DNA from: Anaerolineaceae bacterium
GTDB taxonomy: Bacteria; Chloroflexota; Anaerolineae; Aggregatilineales; Phototrophicaceae
Direction: 5' to 3'
Length of the DNA stretch: 64,000 nucleotides
Assembly: GCA_002702065.1 (NCBI GenBank)
Contig: NZXX01000001.1
Span: 682,001 to 746,000 of the forward strand
The notes below the pieces were generated by a model. The model saw only the letters and a program-made list of their open reading frames with translations. It made no database searches and was not told where the DNA came from. Below, piece after piece: positions 50,864 through 58,584 of this stretch. The number at the start of each line of letters is the position of its first letter. The first letter of the stretch is position 1. Both the position numbers and the translations under genes were made by a program.

Positions 50864-51024
50864 TCGTTTCGGTGCTGCTGCTGCTGTTGCTGGTTGGGCA
50901 AGTTCAGCCGGGTGAAGCCACGTACGGGTATGACGCTACTGATCATGTGTGGCGTATCGAACTCAATGCCGGCCAGATGTACAGTGTGGCTGCCTGGGAT
51001 GTGCCGCTGCCTGTGGACGATTAA
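50860..51024 (+). CDS. Small protein, 54 residues, translationally coupled to the VOC gene
   Basis: ATG at 50860 overlaps the VOC stop (ATGA). The product begins with a strongly hydrophobic stretch (MIVSVLLLLLLVGQVQ), resembling a short signal peptide or membrane anchor, followed by about 38 polar residues (EATYGYDATDHVWRIELNAG, then WDVPLPVDD). I recognise no family. The overlap and the leader-like N-terminus support it being real, but it could also be a degraded exported protein. Confidence 0.4.
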   Translation: MIVSVLLLLLLVGQVQPGEATYGYDATDHVWRIELNAGQMYSVAAWDVPLPVDD

Positions 51025-51087
51025 CCGCGCCATTTTCTCTCTTTTTTGACCATCGGTTACAATGGAAACGGATGGTCATGAGAGATT

Positions 51088-51999
51088 GTGCGCGTGAATG
51101 CGATTCAGCAGAATATCTATGTCCAGCGCGTGAATCATGTACTGGACTATATCAGCACCCATCTCGATGATGAACTGCCGCTCAAGCAGCTGGCGGCGGT
51201 GGCCGGTTTTTCGGATTATCACTTTCATCGCATTTTTAAAGCCATTGTGGGCGAAACGCTCAACCAGTTTGTGTGGCGGGTACGCATCGAGCGCGGCGCG
51301 GCTTTGCTTCGTTCTGACCCGAACGTAAAAGTTTCGGACGTAGCGGTGGACTGCGGCTTTACGTCACTGGCTGGCTTTTCCAGAGCATTCAAGGCGCATT
51401 TTGGCGTCGCGCCGACGCAGTGGAACCGGCTGTCCCGCCTGCGGAATGAACCTGAATGGTCACGCGATCAACGCCCCACTTATCACATCACCACCTTACA
51501 CGCGCTGCCAGAAAAATTCCCCGTACACTTCCGCCATATGCCTGCGCAACGGCTGGCTTATATCCGCGTGCACGATTCCTATCGGGATATGCAGCGCATT
51601 GAGGACGCCTATCATCGCTTGTTCCGCTGGTATGAGGCGCAGGGCGGCAGTCTGGCGGATACGACGCTGTACGGCATGTCGCAGGATGACCCGGACATTA
51701 CGCCCCAGGAATTATGTCGCTTCGATTGGTGCCTGCGTGTGCCGGATACGTGGCAGGGCGATGGCGAGGTAAATATACGGGATTTCCCGGCTTGCCTGCT
51801 GGCCGCCATTGAGATGAACGGCACGGGCCTGGATGTCGAGGAACGACTCTGGCAGTACTTCTGGCGCGATTGGCTGCCGCGCAGTCATTATCAGCCGGCT
51901 AATCTGCCCGCGATGGAAATCTACCGCCGCTTCCCGCATGAGGCGGGCTGGTGGGACACGCTGTATATGACATGCGCACTGCCGGTCACACGCCTGTAG
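51088..51999 (+). CDS. AraC-family regulator with GyrI-like effector domain
   Basis: A 303-residue protein. The N-terminal AraC/XylS DNA-binding domain has two helix-turn-helix units: LPLKQLAAVAGFSDYHFHRIFKAIVG and VSDVAVDCGFTSLAGFSRAFKAHFG. The C-terminal half (about 150-300) is GyrI/SOUL-like (RHMPAQRLAYIRVHDSY, DFPACLLAAIEMNG), the layout of Rob/SoxS-linked multidrug regulators that bind hydrophobic ligands. GTG at 51088 or 51094 may be used. It may control the flanking VOC genes. Confidence 0.9.
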   Translation: MRVNAIQQNIYVQRVNHVLDYISTHLDDELPLKQLAAVAGFSDYHFHRIFKAIVGETLNQFVWRVRIERGAALLRSDPNVKVSDVAVDCGFTSLAGFSRAFKAHFGVAPTQWNRLSRLRNEPEWSRDQRPTYHITTLHALPEKFPVHFRHMPAQRLAYIRVHDSYRDMQRIEDAYHRLFRWYEAQGGSLADTTLYGMSQDDPDITPQELCRFDWCLRVPDTWQGDGEVNIRDFPACLLAAIEMNGTGLDVEERLWQYFWRDWLPRSHYQPANLPAMEIYRRFPHEAGWWDTLYMTCALPVTRL

Positions 52000-52107
52000 C
52001 GAGAGGTGAAGGCGCTAAAATCGCAAGGTCGATCAAATATAGCGCAGCAGGCACCCCTATACTGAAACATGTGGCTTGATACCGTATCGAAGAATGGAGA
52101 AGCAGAC

Positions 52108-52485
52108 ATGATGCAGCAGATGGGGAAAATTGCCTGGGTTGATCTGACGGTCAGCAATACAGAGGCGGTGCGCGATTTTTATCAGCAGGTGGTGGGCTGG
52201 CAGCCTCAACCGGTCGATGTGGGTGACTATCAGGATTACAACATGCTGGCTCCTGATGAGCAGCCGACAGCCGGGATTTGTCACAAGCAGGGAGTCAACG
52301 CCAGTATCCCATCCCAGTGGATGATCTACATTGTTGTCGCCGACCTTGACCAGAGCCTGGCGGCGTGTGAAGCGCATGGCGGCAAGATACTTGTCCGGGA
52401 CAAAGGCGAGGCAGGTCATCATTACGCCATCATTCAAGACCCAGGTGGTGCGGTGTGCGCCCTGTACGAACAGAGCGAAGCATAA
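52108..52485 (+). CDS. VOC (glyoxalase-like) family protein
   Basis: A 125-residue VOC protein of the type sometimes annotated as 27 kDa antigen/hydroxylase-like: IAWVDLTVSNTEAVRDFYQQVVGW, then WMIYIVVADLDQSLAACEAHGG and YAIIQDPGGAVCALYEQ. GGAGA precedes the ATG pair at 52108. Only some metal-ligand positions are filled, so an enzymatic role is uncertain. It converges on the YkgJ-type gene with a four-base gap. Confidence 0.82.
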   Translation: MMQQMGKIAWVDLTVSNTEAVRDFYQQVVGWQPQPVDVGDYQDYNMLAPDEQPTAGICHKQGVNASIPSQWMIYIVVADLDQSLAACEAHGGKILVRDKGEAGHHYAIIQDPGGAVCALYEQSEA

Positions 52486-52489
52486 AGGT

Positions 52490-52744
52490 TTACGGCATCG
52501 TTAACCGTTCCAGTTCGGTCAGATAGGCCAGGGCTTCGTCGGCGTTCTGGCCGCACATTTCCTCGCTGGGGCGCAGCCGGTTGCATATCGCCGGGCGTTC
52601 TGGCTGACCAAAAAGCTTGCAGCGATTATCGACTGTCAGCTGAACGCAGCGGACGCCTGCTGGTTTGCCATCCGGCATACCGGGGATCGGGGATGAAATC
52701 GACAGGGCGATGCAGCAGGCCCCGCAGCCGACTCGACAATCCAT
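52490..52744 (-). CDS. YkgJ-family cysteine cluster protein
   Basis: An 84-residue protein with the CxxCGACC core (MDCRVGCGACC), a further Cys in GVRCVQL, NRCKLFG and AICNRL, and a final Cys in SEEMCG. YkgJ/Fli-type proteins bind zinc or an iron-sulfur centre; function unknown. The ATG at 52744 is used; the open frame extends further upstream but the family begins at this Met-Asp-Cys. Confidence 0.8.
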   Translation of the reverse strand: MDCRVGCGACCIALSISSPIPGMPDGKPAGVRCVQLTVDNRCKLFGQPERPAICNRLRPSEEMCGQNADEALAYLTELERLTMP

Positions 52745-52801
52745 GTATTGACCTTTATTGTGTACGTCTGTAACGGCTATTTTACTACAGAAAACAACAC
52801 T

Positions 52802-52829
52802 TTTACTCATCGGGCTGTCGTGCTACAAT
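52802..52829 (+). promoter_or_regulatory. Promoter of tRNA-Gln(TTG)
   Basis: TTTACT at 52802-52807, a 16-base spacer and TACAAT at 52824-52829 with an extended -10 (TGC). Transcription would begin about six bases before the mature 5' end. Confidence 0.65.
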
Positions 52830-52841
52830 GGCCAGCACCAT

Positions 52842-52912
52842 TGGGGGATAGTTCAACGGCAGAACAGCGGCCTTTGGAGCCGAGAATCCTGGTTCGAATC
52901 CAGGTCCCCCAG
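52842..52912 (+). tRNA. tRNA-Gln (anticodon TTG)
   Basis: A 71-base cloverleaf nearly identical in acceptor, D and T arms to the tRNA-Gln(CTG) at 50233. Anticodon loop CTTTGGA gives anticodon TTG at 52874-52876; stem GCGGC/GCCGA has one G-A mismatch at its outer pair. Discriminator G73 at 52912; CCA is not encoded. Confidence 0.92.
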
Positions 52913-52921
52913 CAAACAAAG

Positions 52922-52956
52922 AAACGCTCGAACCGGCGTCGAGCGTTTTTGTTTTT
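52922..52956 (+). terminator. Intrinsic terminator after tRNA-Gln(TTG)
   Basis: AAACGCTCGA (52922-52931) pairs with TCGAGCGTTT (52939-52948), loop of seven bases, followed by a T-rich run to 52956. Confidence 0.85.
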
Positions 52957-52997
52957 CCCTATGCGTTTGCGTCCGATGCCGTAACGATCAGGCTCCG

Positions 52998-53921
52998 CTA
53001 GTCACAGACGATATGGATGGTGTAGTCGCCGCGTTCGTCCAGCTCCCAACCCAGTCGGGTGGTTTTGCTGTCCAGCGAGAATTCAATCTGATACATACCC
53101 AGTGGCCACGAGACATCCCAGGCATAATACTGATCGATATAAGGTTCGCCTGTGTCACGAAATGTGTAATCGTTCTGCCCTGCAACCGGGAGTGAGCGAG
53201 TTTCATTCGGGCGGTAAAGGTCGGCAAGCATGTCATTTTGCCGGTCGCCAGAAAGCAGCAGTCGGATGTCCATGTCGCCGCGCCTGGGATCAAAGACGAT
53301 CAGGCAGCCGGTGCGTGGATCAATATACCGTTCGTCAATGGGGATAATGGCGTCCGGACCCCGCGTCGTCAACCATGCGGCAATGAACGCTGTGCCCTCC
53401 TCAAGCTGCACCTCATACCATTCGTCTTGCTCGCCAATGACGGTCAGCAGACTGCCATTCTGCGCTGTCTGGACCACGTCGCAGTTAGTACCGGGGCAGG
53501 CGCGCATGTTGATGTCGCCTGTAACGGTGACCGTGAACGTATCTCCGGTCGAGCTTTCGGTTGTTGCCGACGCCTGGGCTACCGCGCAGATCTCGCGCGC
53601 AATCCCAAACATGTCTTCCAGCGCCACCGTTGAGTCTTCATCTTTTTCCAGAAGCGTGGACAGTGCCCCCGCGCCGGCGTATTGCAGGACATCCCATTCT
53701 GTTCCGGAATCGTAACGGATAATCTGTTCATAGCGCAGATCCATAAGCGTTTGTTGATCGCCGTCGGCTAGCGCACTCAATGTGGCATTGACCACATCGC
53801 AGTTATATTCAACAGTGCCATCCCTATTGCTGTGCCAGGGGGTATCCGAGTCAGATTGTGCCAGAACCGTTGTGGCCGTAGTTCCAAAGATGAGTAACAG
53901 CATCGATAAATATTTAAGCAT
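52998..53921 (-). CDS. Exported protein with SH3-like domain
   Basis: A 307-residue protein with an N-terminal signal peptide (MLKYLSMLLLIFGTTATTVLAQ, cleavage likely after AQ). An alpha-helical region with paired Cys (NCDVVN, EICAVA) is followed by a bacterial SH3 domain (about 135-195: DINMRACPGTNCDVVQTAQNGSLLTVIG, WYEVQLEEGTAFIAAWL) and a beta-rich C-terminal domain (about 205-307) with Cys at both ends (TGCLIVF, IHIVCD). Likely a cell-surface sensor or adhesive protein; no enzymatic motif seen. GAGG precedes the ATG at 53921. Confidence 0.75.
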   Translation of the reverse strand: MLKYLSMLLLIFGTTATTVLAQSDSDTPWHSNRDGTVEYNCDVVNATLSALADGDQQTLMDLRYEQIIRYDSGTEWDVLQYAGAGALSTLLEKDEDSTVALEDMFGIAREICAVAQASATTESSTGDTFTVTVTGDINMRACPGTNCDVVQTAQNGSLLTVIGEQDEWYEVQLEEGTAFIAAWLTTRGPDAIIPIDERYIDPRTGCLIVFDPRRGDMDIRLLLSGDRQNDMLADLYRPNETRSLPVAGQNDYTFRDTGEPYIDQYYAWDVSWPLGMYQIEFSLDSKTTRLGWELDERGDYTIHIVCD

Positions 53922-54008
53922 ATGTAAGGGCCTCACTGAATTTGTTCCGCTAACTTCATTCTAGTTCTGAATAAGAAAATCATGCGTTAACTTTGACCGG
54001 GTTGGGTG

Positions 54009-54036
54009 CTGACCCTTTGGCAGTCTCTGGTATACT
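54009..54036 (+). promoter_or_regulatory. Promoter of glnS
   Basis: CTGACC at 54009-54014, 16-base spacer, TATACT at 54031-54036 with an extended -10 (TGG). Transcript start is expected near 54042. Confidence 0.55.
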
Positions 54037-54087
54037 TGAGTTTGCTTTTCAACATCAGTGAATGTCAGTTGCAGAAAGACACAGGCC

Positions 54088-55815
54088 ATGCTGGAAAAAG
54101 ACAAGCACAGCGCGGAAGAAATCGACGAGACGAATGGCGAAGAGACCCAGCGCTCTCACTTTCTTTATGAAGCTATTGAAGACGATCAGCGCAGTGGCCG
54201 CTTTGACGGGCGCGTTCATACCCGATTTCCACCGGAGCCAAATGGTTACCTGCACATCGGGCATTCACGGGCGATCTGGCTGGACTTTGGCATGGCGGAA
54301 GATTTTGGCGGCAAATGTAACCTGCGCTTTGACGATACCAACCCGGCCAAAGAGGAGCAGGAGTATATCGACGCCATTACCGAGGATGTGCGCTGGCTGG
54401 GGTATGACTGGGAAGATCGCCTCTTCTTCGCATCGGATTATTTTGACCAGTTGTATGACTGGGCGGTGCAGTTAATCAAAGCGGGCAAGGCCTATGTCGA
54501 TCATCTGAGCCAGGACGAAATCCGTGAGTATCGCGGCACCCTGACTGAACCGGGCAAGGACAGCCCCTATCGCAACCGCAGCGTCGAAGAAAATCTCGAG
54601 TTGTTCGAGAAGATGAAAAATGGCGACTTTGCGGAAGGCGAATGTGTCCTGCGGGCGAAGATCGACATGAAGTCGGGCAACATCAACATGCGCGACCCGG
54701 TGATGTATCGCATTATTCATGCGCCGCATCCACGCACGGGCGACAAGTGGTGCATTTACCCGATGTACGATTATGCGCACGGCCAGTCCGACTCGATTGA
54801 AGGTGTCACCCATTCGCTGTGTTCGATGGAATATGAAGACCATCGCCCGCTGTATGACTGGTTTCTGGATGAGCTGGGCATTTATCACCCGCGCCAGATT
54901 GAGTTTGCCCGCCTGAACCTGACCTACACCATCATGAGCAAGCGCCTGCTGCTGCGGTTGGTGAGGGAAGGGCTTGTGCGTGGGTGGGATGACCCGCGTA
55001 TGCCCACACTGCGCGGGATGCGGCGGCGTGGCTATCCGGCGGCGGCGATCCGGGCGTTTAATGAGGCGCTGGGGGTCGGCAAGCGGCCAACAATGGTCGA
55101 GATTGAAATGCTGGAATATTTTGTGCGCCAGGACCTGAACAAGCATGCGCCGCGCGTGATGGGGGTGCTCAACCCGCTGCGCGTCGTCATCGAGAATTAC
55201 CCGGAAGATCAGGTCGAGGAAATGGACGCGGTCAACAACCCGGAAGACCCCGATGCCGGGATGCGTAAAGTGCCGTTTTCGAATGTGATCTATATCGAAC
55301 GCGATGACTTTATGGAAGACCCGCCCAAGAAATTCTACCGTCTGGCGCCAGGGCGCGAGGTTCGGCTGCGCTACGCATATTTCCTGACGTGCAATGATGT
55401 GGTCAAGGATGACAACGGCGAGGTGATCGAACTGCGCTGCACGATTGACCCGGCAACCCGCGGTGGCGACGCCCCGGATGGACGCAAGGTCAAATCGACA
55501 CTGCACTGGGTATCGGCCCGGCACGCGCTGGAAGCCGAGGTGCGCCTGTATAATCATCTGTTTACGACGCCGAACCCTGCCGCGACCGAGGAAGGTCAGG
55601 AATTTACCGACCTGATCAACCCGGATTCAATCGAAGTGCTGCCAACCTGCTATATCGAACCAAGCGTGCAGGGGGCCGATGCGGGCAGTATCTACCAGTT
55701 CGAGCGATTGGGTTATTTCTGCCTGGACCCGGACTCAACGACTGACAAGCTGGTATTCAATCGCGCGGTGACATTGCGCGACGACTGGGCCAAAATGCAG
55801 AAGAAAAAAGGCTAA
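54088..55815 (+). CDS. glnS: Glutaminyl-tRNA synthetase
   Basis: A 575-residue class I synthetase. The GlnRS-type HIGH box [35 protein letters not shown], the KMSKS-like [11 protein letters not shown], and [19 protein letters not shown] are diagnostic of GlnRS rather than GluRS. The two-beta-barrel anticodon-binding domain follows (about 350-560, ending [17 protein letters not shown]). It charges both tRNA-Gln species encoded just upstream. The start may be ATG 54088 or GTG 54058. Confidence 0.95.
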   Translation: MLEKDKHSAEEIDETNGEETQRSHFLYEAIEDDQRSGRFDGRVHTRFPPEPNGYLHIGHSRAIWLDFGMAEDFGGKCNLRFDDTNPAKEEQEYIDAITEDVRWLGYDWEDRLFFASDYFDQLYDWAVQLIKAGKAYVDHLSQDEIREYRGTLTEPGKDSPYRNRSVEENLELFEKMKNGDFAEGECVLRAKIDMKSGNINMRDPVMYRIIHAPHPRTGDKWCIYPMYDYAHGQSDSIEGVTHSLCSMEYEDHRPLYDWFLDELGIYHPRQIEFARLNLTYTIMSKRLLLRLVREGLVRGWDDPRMPTLRGMRRRGYPAAAIRAFNEALGVGKRPTMVEIEMLEYFVRQDLNKHAPRVMGVLNPLRVVIENYPEDQVEEMDAVNNPEDPDAGMRKVPFSNVIYIERDDFMEDPPKKFYRLAPGREVRLRYAYFLTCNDVVKDDNGEVIELRCTIDPATRGGDAPDGRKVKSTLHWVSARHALEAEVRLYNHLFTTPNPAATEEGQEFTDLINPDSIEVLPTCYIEPSVQGADAGSIYQFERLGYFCLDPDSTTDKLVFNRAVTLRDDWAKMQKKKG

Positions 55816-55854
55816 AGTGTGAAATCGGGGATGCGTTGCGCGGTTCAGGTCAGT

Positions 55855-55860
55855 TATAAT
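55855..55860 (+). promoter_or_regulatory. -10 box immediately before a small membrane protein gene
   Basis: A perfect TATAAT ends 7 bases before the ATG at 55868, implying a nearly leaderless transcript. No good -35 is visible at the usual distance. Confidence 0.4.
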
Positions 55861-55867
55861 AAACACT

Positions 55868-56101
55868 ATGGGTGAAACATCTAATCCTCTTAACCGACGC
55901 CGGCTGACACGTGCGGCCATCATCGGCGGTGGAATGGGGCTGGGCGGTGTACTGGCGTTTCTGCTCTTGTGGGTAGGGTTGGGCAGCGCCGGGGTCGACC
56001 AGTTCCCCCGTCTGATTATGTCTGTCTGTCTGCCGCCCGCGCTCATTGCGCTGATTTTTGGCGTATATTTCCTGTTTTTTCAACCGAAAAAGCCGGATTA
56101 A
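55868..56101 (+). CDS. Small membrane protein, 77 residues
   Basis: Two hydrophobic helices (about 17-40 and 50-70) with a basic N-terminal segment (NRRRLTRAAIIGGG) and a polar C-terminus (QPKKPD). No family recognised. The consensus -10 box just upstream and the clean hydrophobic pattern support a real gene. It converges on another small membrane protein gene with an eight-base gap. Confidence 0.6.
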   Translation: MGETSNPLNRRRLTRAAIIGGGMGLGGVLAFLLLWVGLGSAGVDQFPRLIMSVCLPPALIALIFGVYFLFFQPKKPD

Positions 56102-56109
56102 CGCACAGG

Positions 56110-56316
56110 TCAGAACAAGCCGCGTAAGATCAGAGCAGCGCCAAAGACGATCATGGGTATGCCGACAATCGCGCCCACTATCGTTGCCGAGAGCGAGACA
56201 CCGACTAATACCAGCATCAAACCAATCAGGATGGCCACCAGCCGTCCTGTGAGGTTCAGAATCGTAGCAAGTAAGTGCCAGATCAACTTGAACGGCCATA
56301 ACAGCATGTTGGCCAT
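56110..56316 (-). CDS. Small membrane protein, 68 residues
   Basis: A hydrophobic protein with an amphipathic start (MANMLLWPFKLIWHLLATIL) and a Gly-rich pair of helices (LIGLMLVLVGVSLSATIVGAI, then PMIVFGAALILRGLF). A strong AGGAGG Shine-Dalgarno seven bases before the ATG supports expression. Function unknown. Confidence 0.65.
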   Translation of the reverse strand: MANMLLWPFKLIWHLLATILNLTGRLVAILIGLMLVLVGVSLSATIVGAIVGIPMIVFGAALILRGLF

Positions 56317-56433
56317 AAACGCCTCCTGTGATGTCTATCTATTTATACGCAGCGAGGGGATAGGCGGTTGCTGAGGGCAAGCGGCCCCGGCGATCAGTGG
56401 GTGTGTGCGTCTGTCGCCAAGAGAACGAGCACT

Positions 56434-56973
56434 TTAGAACAGGCCGTTGGCATTGACCGGAATGTCGCGCCAGTGGTCCGGGTTGTCCTCGTAGCGCATG
56501 GTCGCCAGAATAACCAGATCAGCCCACTGATTAAAGGCGTGGTCGCTGGCGTTATAGATCAGGCGCAGGCGGCGCGGCAGCCACAGCCACATATAGGCCA
56601 GACGTCGGCGTTCGTAGCGCGAGGTGCGTTCGCGCAGCTCGAAGTACCAGCGGGGATAGCTCATAAAAATGCGCGGGTACTGGCGGGCGATTTGCGGGTT
56701 GGTATAGGCCGCGTAAGACGCGATGACCAGCAGCAGGCCAATGGGCATCGTGGGCAGGAAGATGCTGGCCCGGTCTGCAATGAGGCTGGTGACGCTGAGC
56801 ACCAGAATCCCGCCCCACAGTAAGATGGACGGCAGCGGGTAGTAGACATTTTCAATGTCGCCATACTTCTCAAAGGTTTCCAGGATTGGCCCCTTCAGCA
56901 GCCCGGTCAAAACCATGGCCGTGCGCAGCAGAAAGCCAAGACTGATCAATAGGGGGATGAGCGCTAAACTCAT
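56434..56973 (-). CDS. Membrane protein of unknown function
   Basis: A 179-residue protein from ATG 56973. Helices near 2-22, 45-65 and 70-90 are followed by a basic, Tyr/Arg-rich cytosolic half (YPRWYFELRERTSRYERRRLAYMWLWLPRRL) ending with an acidic Trp-containing tail. The open frame reaches 57159, but the upstream part looks non-coding. The 227 bases to the next gene (56974-57200) are AT-rich and hold only a TAAAAT box at 57138-57143 facing right. Confidence 0.55.
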   Translation of the reverse strand: MSLALIPLLISLGFLLRTAMVLTGLLKGPILETFEKYGDIENVYYPLPSILLWGGILVLSVTSLIADRASIFLPTMPIGLLLVIASYAAYTNPQIARQYPRIFMSYPRWYFELRERTSRYERRRLAYMWLWLPRRLRLIYNASDHAFNQWADLVILATMRYEDNPDHWRDIPVNANGLF

Positions 56974-57200
56974 AAACTCGCTTAGAATCTGTAGATTAAT
57001 TAATCTCTCTGAGCTTACCAGAATATTGAAACTCTCCCAAGTACAATGGTTTATCCACCTAGTGGTACTATGCAGCGGGAACAATTGACGATAATTTTTG
57101 GACATCCTTCCCGTATGTTTCGGGGGGCTTTCTATGCTAAAATACCTTACTGACATCATGACCTGAGCTAACGTAAACGGCGGGAAAATTCATAAATCGC

Positions 57201-58577
57201 ATGTCGAATCTGGAAACGATTAAAGCCGGACAGGGGCCACGAACGGCGTTCCTGGAAAAAGTCGATACCAAGGCTATGGCCGAAACGATGGTCGCCTTCG
57301 CCAATACGGAGGGCGGCACGTTATTTATTGGCCTCAACAAGGACGGCAAGCCGGTTGACAAAAAGATCGAAACCGAGGCGCTGGAAAAGGCGCTTAAGGA
57401 TGCAGATTCACATTGCAACCCGACCGTTGTGGTTGGCAATTGGGAGCCTGTCGAAGTTGAGGAAGACACCACCGCCTACGTGGTGCCGGTGCCCCGCAGT
57501 GTGGAACTGCACGCATTGACCGATGGCCGGGTGCTGATCCGCAGCGGCACGAACAATCGTCCGTTGGGCGGGCAGGAAATCCTGAAGCTGGCCAGCGCGA
57601 AAAGTACCGGGGATTTTGAAACGGAAATCGTGCCCGGCGCGACCAAAGATGACTTCAGCCGCAAGATGATCGACGAATATCTGGCGAAGCGGGCAGAGCG
57701 TACCAAGCGGCCTTACAACGGCAAGGTCGATGACCTGCTGCGGGAAATTGGCGCGGTCGATAAGGATGGCAACGCTACGGTTGGGGGCATTCTGCTTTTC
57801 AGCGAATACCCACAGCACTGGCTGCCGCAGAGTGGCATCGTGTTCGCCAAGTTTGTCGGCAAAACGCCCCGCGGCGAAAATGGCCTGGCTGGCTATTCCC
57901 GCCGCGAAGAACTGACCGGCCCGCTGTCCAAGCTGATTGAATCAACGTGGAATCTCATCTGGAGCGAGATGGCTGTCAGCGCGGTGGTCAAAGGGCTGGA
58001 ACGCGAAGAGACGTTCGAGTATCCACAATTTGCCGTGCGCGAAGCCATCGTCAATTCGGTGTGCCATCGCGACTATCGTCTGAAAGGACGGCGCATCGAA
58101 GTGCGTATGTATTCGGACCGGTTGGAAGTGATTTCGCCGGGGGGGCTGCCCGGGTTTATCACGGTTGAAAATATCGTGGACGAGCACTTCAGCCGCAATC
58201 CGCGCATTGTGAACGGCCTGTTCCAGTGGGGATATATTGAGGAGTTGGGCCTGGGGATCGACCGCATGATGGAAGTGATGCAGCAGGCAGGTCATAAACC
58301 CCCGTCGTTTGATGCGCGACCTTACAGCTTTGCGGTGACGTTGTTTAATGCGCGCGAGAAACAGGCAGCCCCGGCCTGGACCCGTAACACCAACCACCGG
58401 CAGGCCCGCGCATTGCAATATATCCGCGAGAACGGTTCCATCACCAATCGTGAATATCGCTCGTTGTGCCAGGGCGTCTCGGCAGAGACCTTGCGTCTGG
58501 ATCTGGTTGATCTGGTGGAGCAGGGTATTCTGTTGAAGGTGGGGTCGAAAAAGGGAACATACTACATTCTGAAGTAG
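57201..58577 (+). CDS. AlbA_2 / HATPase_c_4 putative transcriptional regulator
   Basis: A 458-residue protein of the COG2865 type. The AlbA_2 (Schlafen-like) domain is at the N-terminus (about 20-120: VAFANTEGGTLFIGLNKDG), a middle linker follows, then a GHKL ATP-binding domain (HATPase_c_4) about 270-380: FAVREAIVNSVCHRDYRLKG, and GYIEELGLGIDRMMEVM. A winged-helix-like C-terminus closes it (ENGSITNREYRSLCQGVSAETLRLDLVDLV). It is likely a nucleotide-sensing regulator. It is seven bases upstream of the histidine kinase gene and probably co-transcribed. Confidence 0.85.
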   Translation: MSNLETIKAGQGPRTAFLEKVDTKAMAETMVAFANTEGGTLFIGLNKDGKPVDKKIETEALEKALKDADSHCNPTVVVGNWEPVEVEEDTTAYVVPVPRSVELHALTDGRVLIRSGTNNRPLGGQEILKLASAKSTGDFETEIVPGATKDDFSRKMIDEYLAKRAERTKRPYNGKVDDLLREIGAVDKDGNATVGGILLFSEYPQHWLPQSGIVFAKFVGKTPRGENGLAGYSRREELTGPLSKLIESTWNLIWSEMAVSAVVKGLEREETFEYPQFAVREAIVNSVCHRDYRLKGRRIEVRMYSDRLEVISPGGLPGFITVENIVDEHFSRNPRIVNGLFQWGYIEELGLGIDRMMEVMQQAGHKPPSFDARPYSFAVTLFNAREKQAAPAWTRNTNHRQARALQYIRENGSITNREYRSLCQGVSAETLRLDLVDLVEQGILLKVGSKKGTYYILK

Positions 58578-58584
58578 GCCACTT

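Noticed and set aside
54472-55557. Minus-strand open frame of 361 codons
   Set aside because: Antisense shadow of glnS, no motif or ribosome site.
57000-57159. N-terminal extension of the 179-residue membrane protein to 57159
   Set aside because: The extra sequence is AT-rich, has no hydrophobic or conserved pattern and would place the start in an intergenic-looking region.
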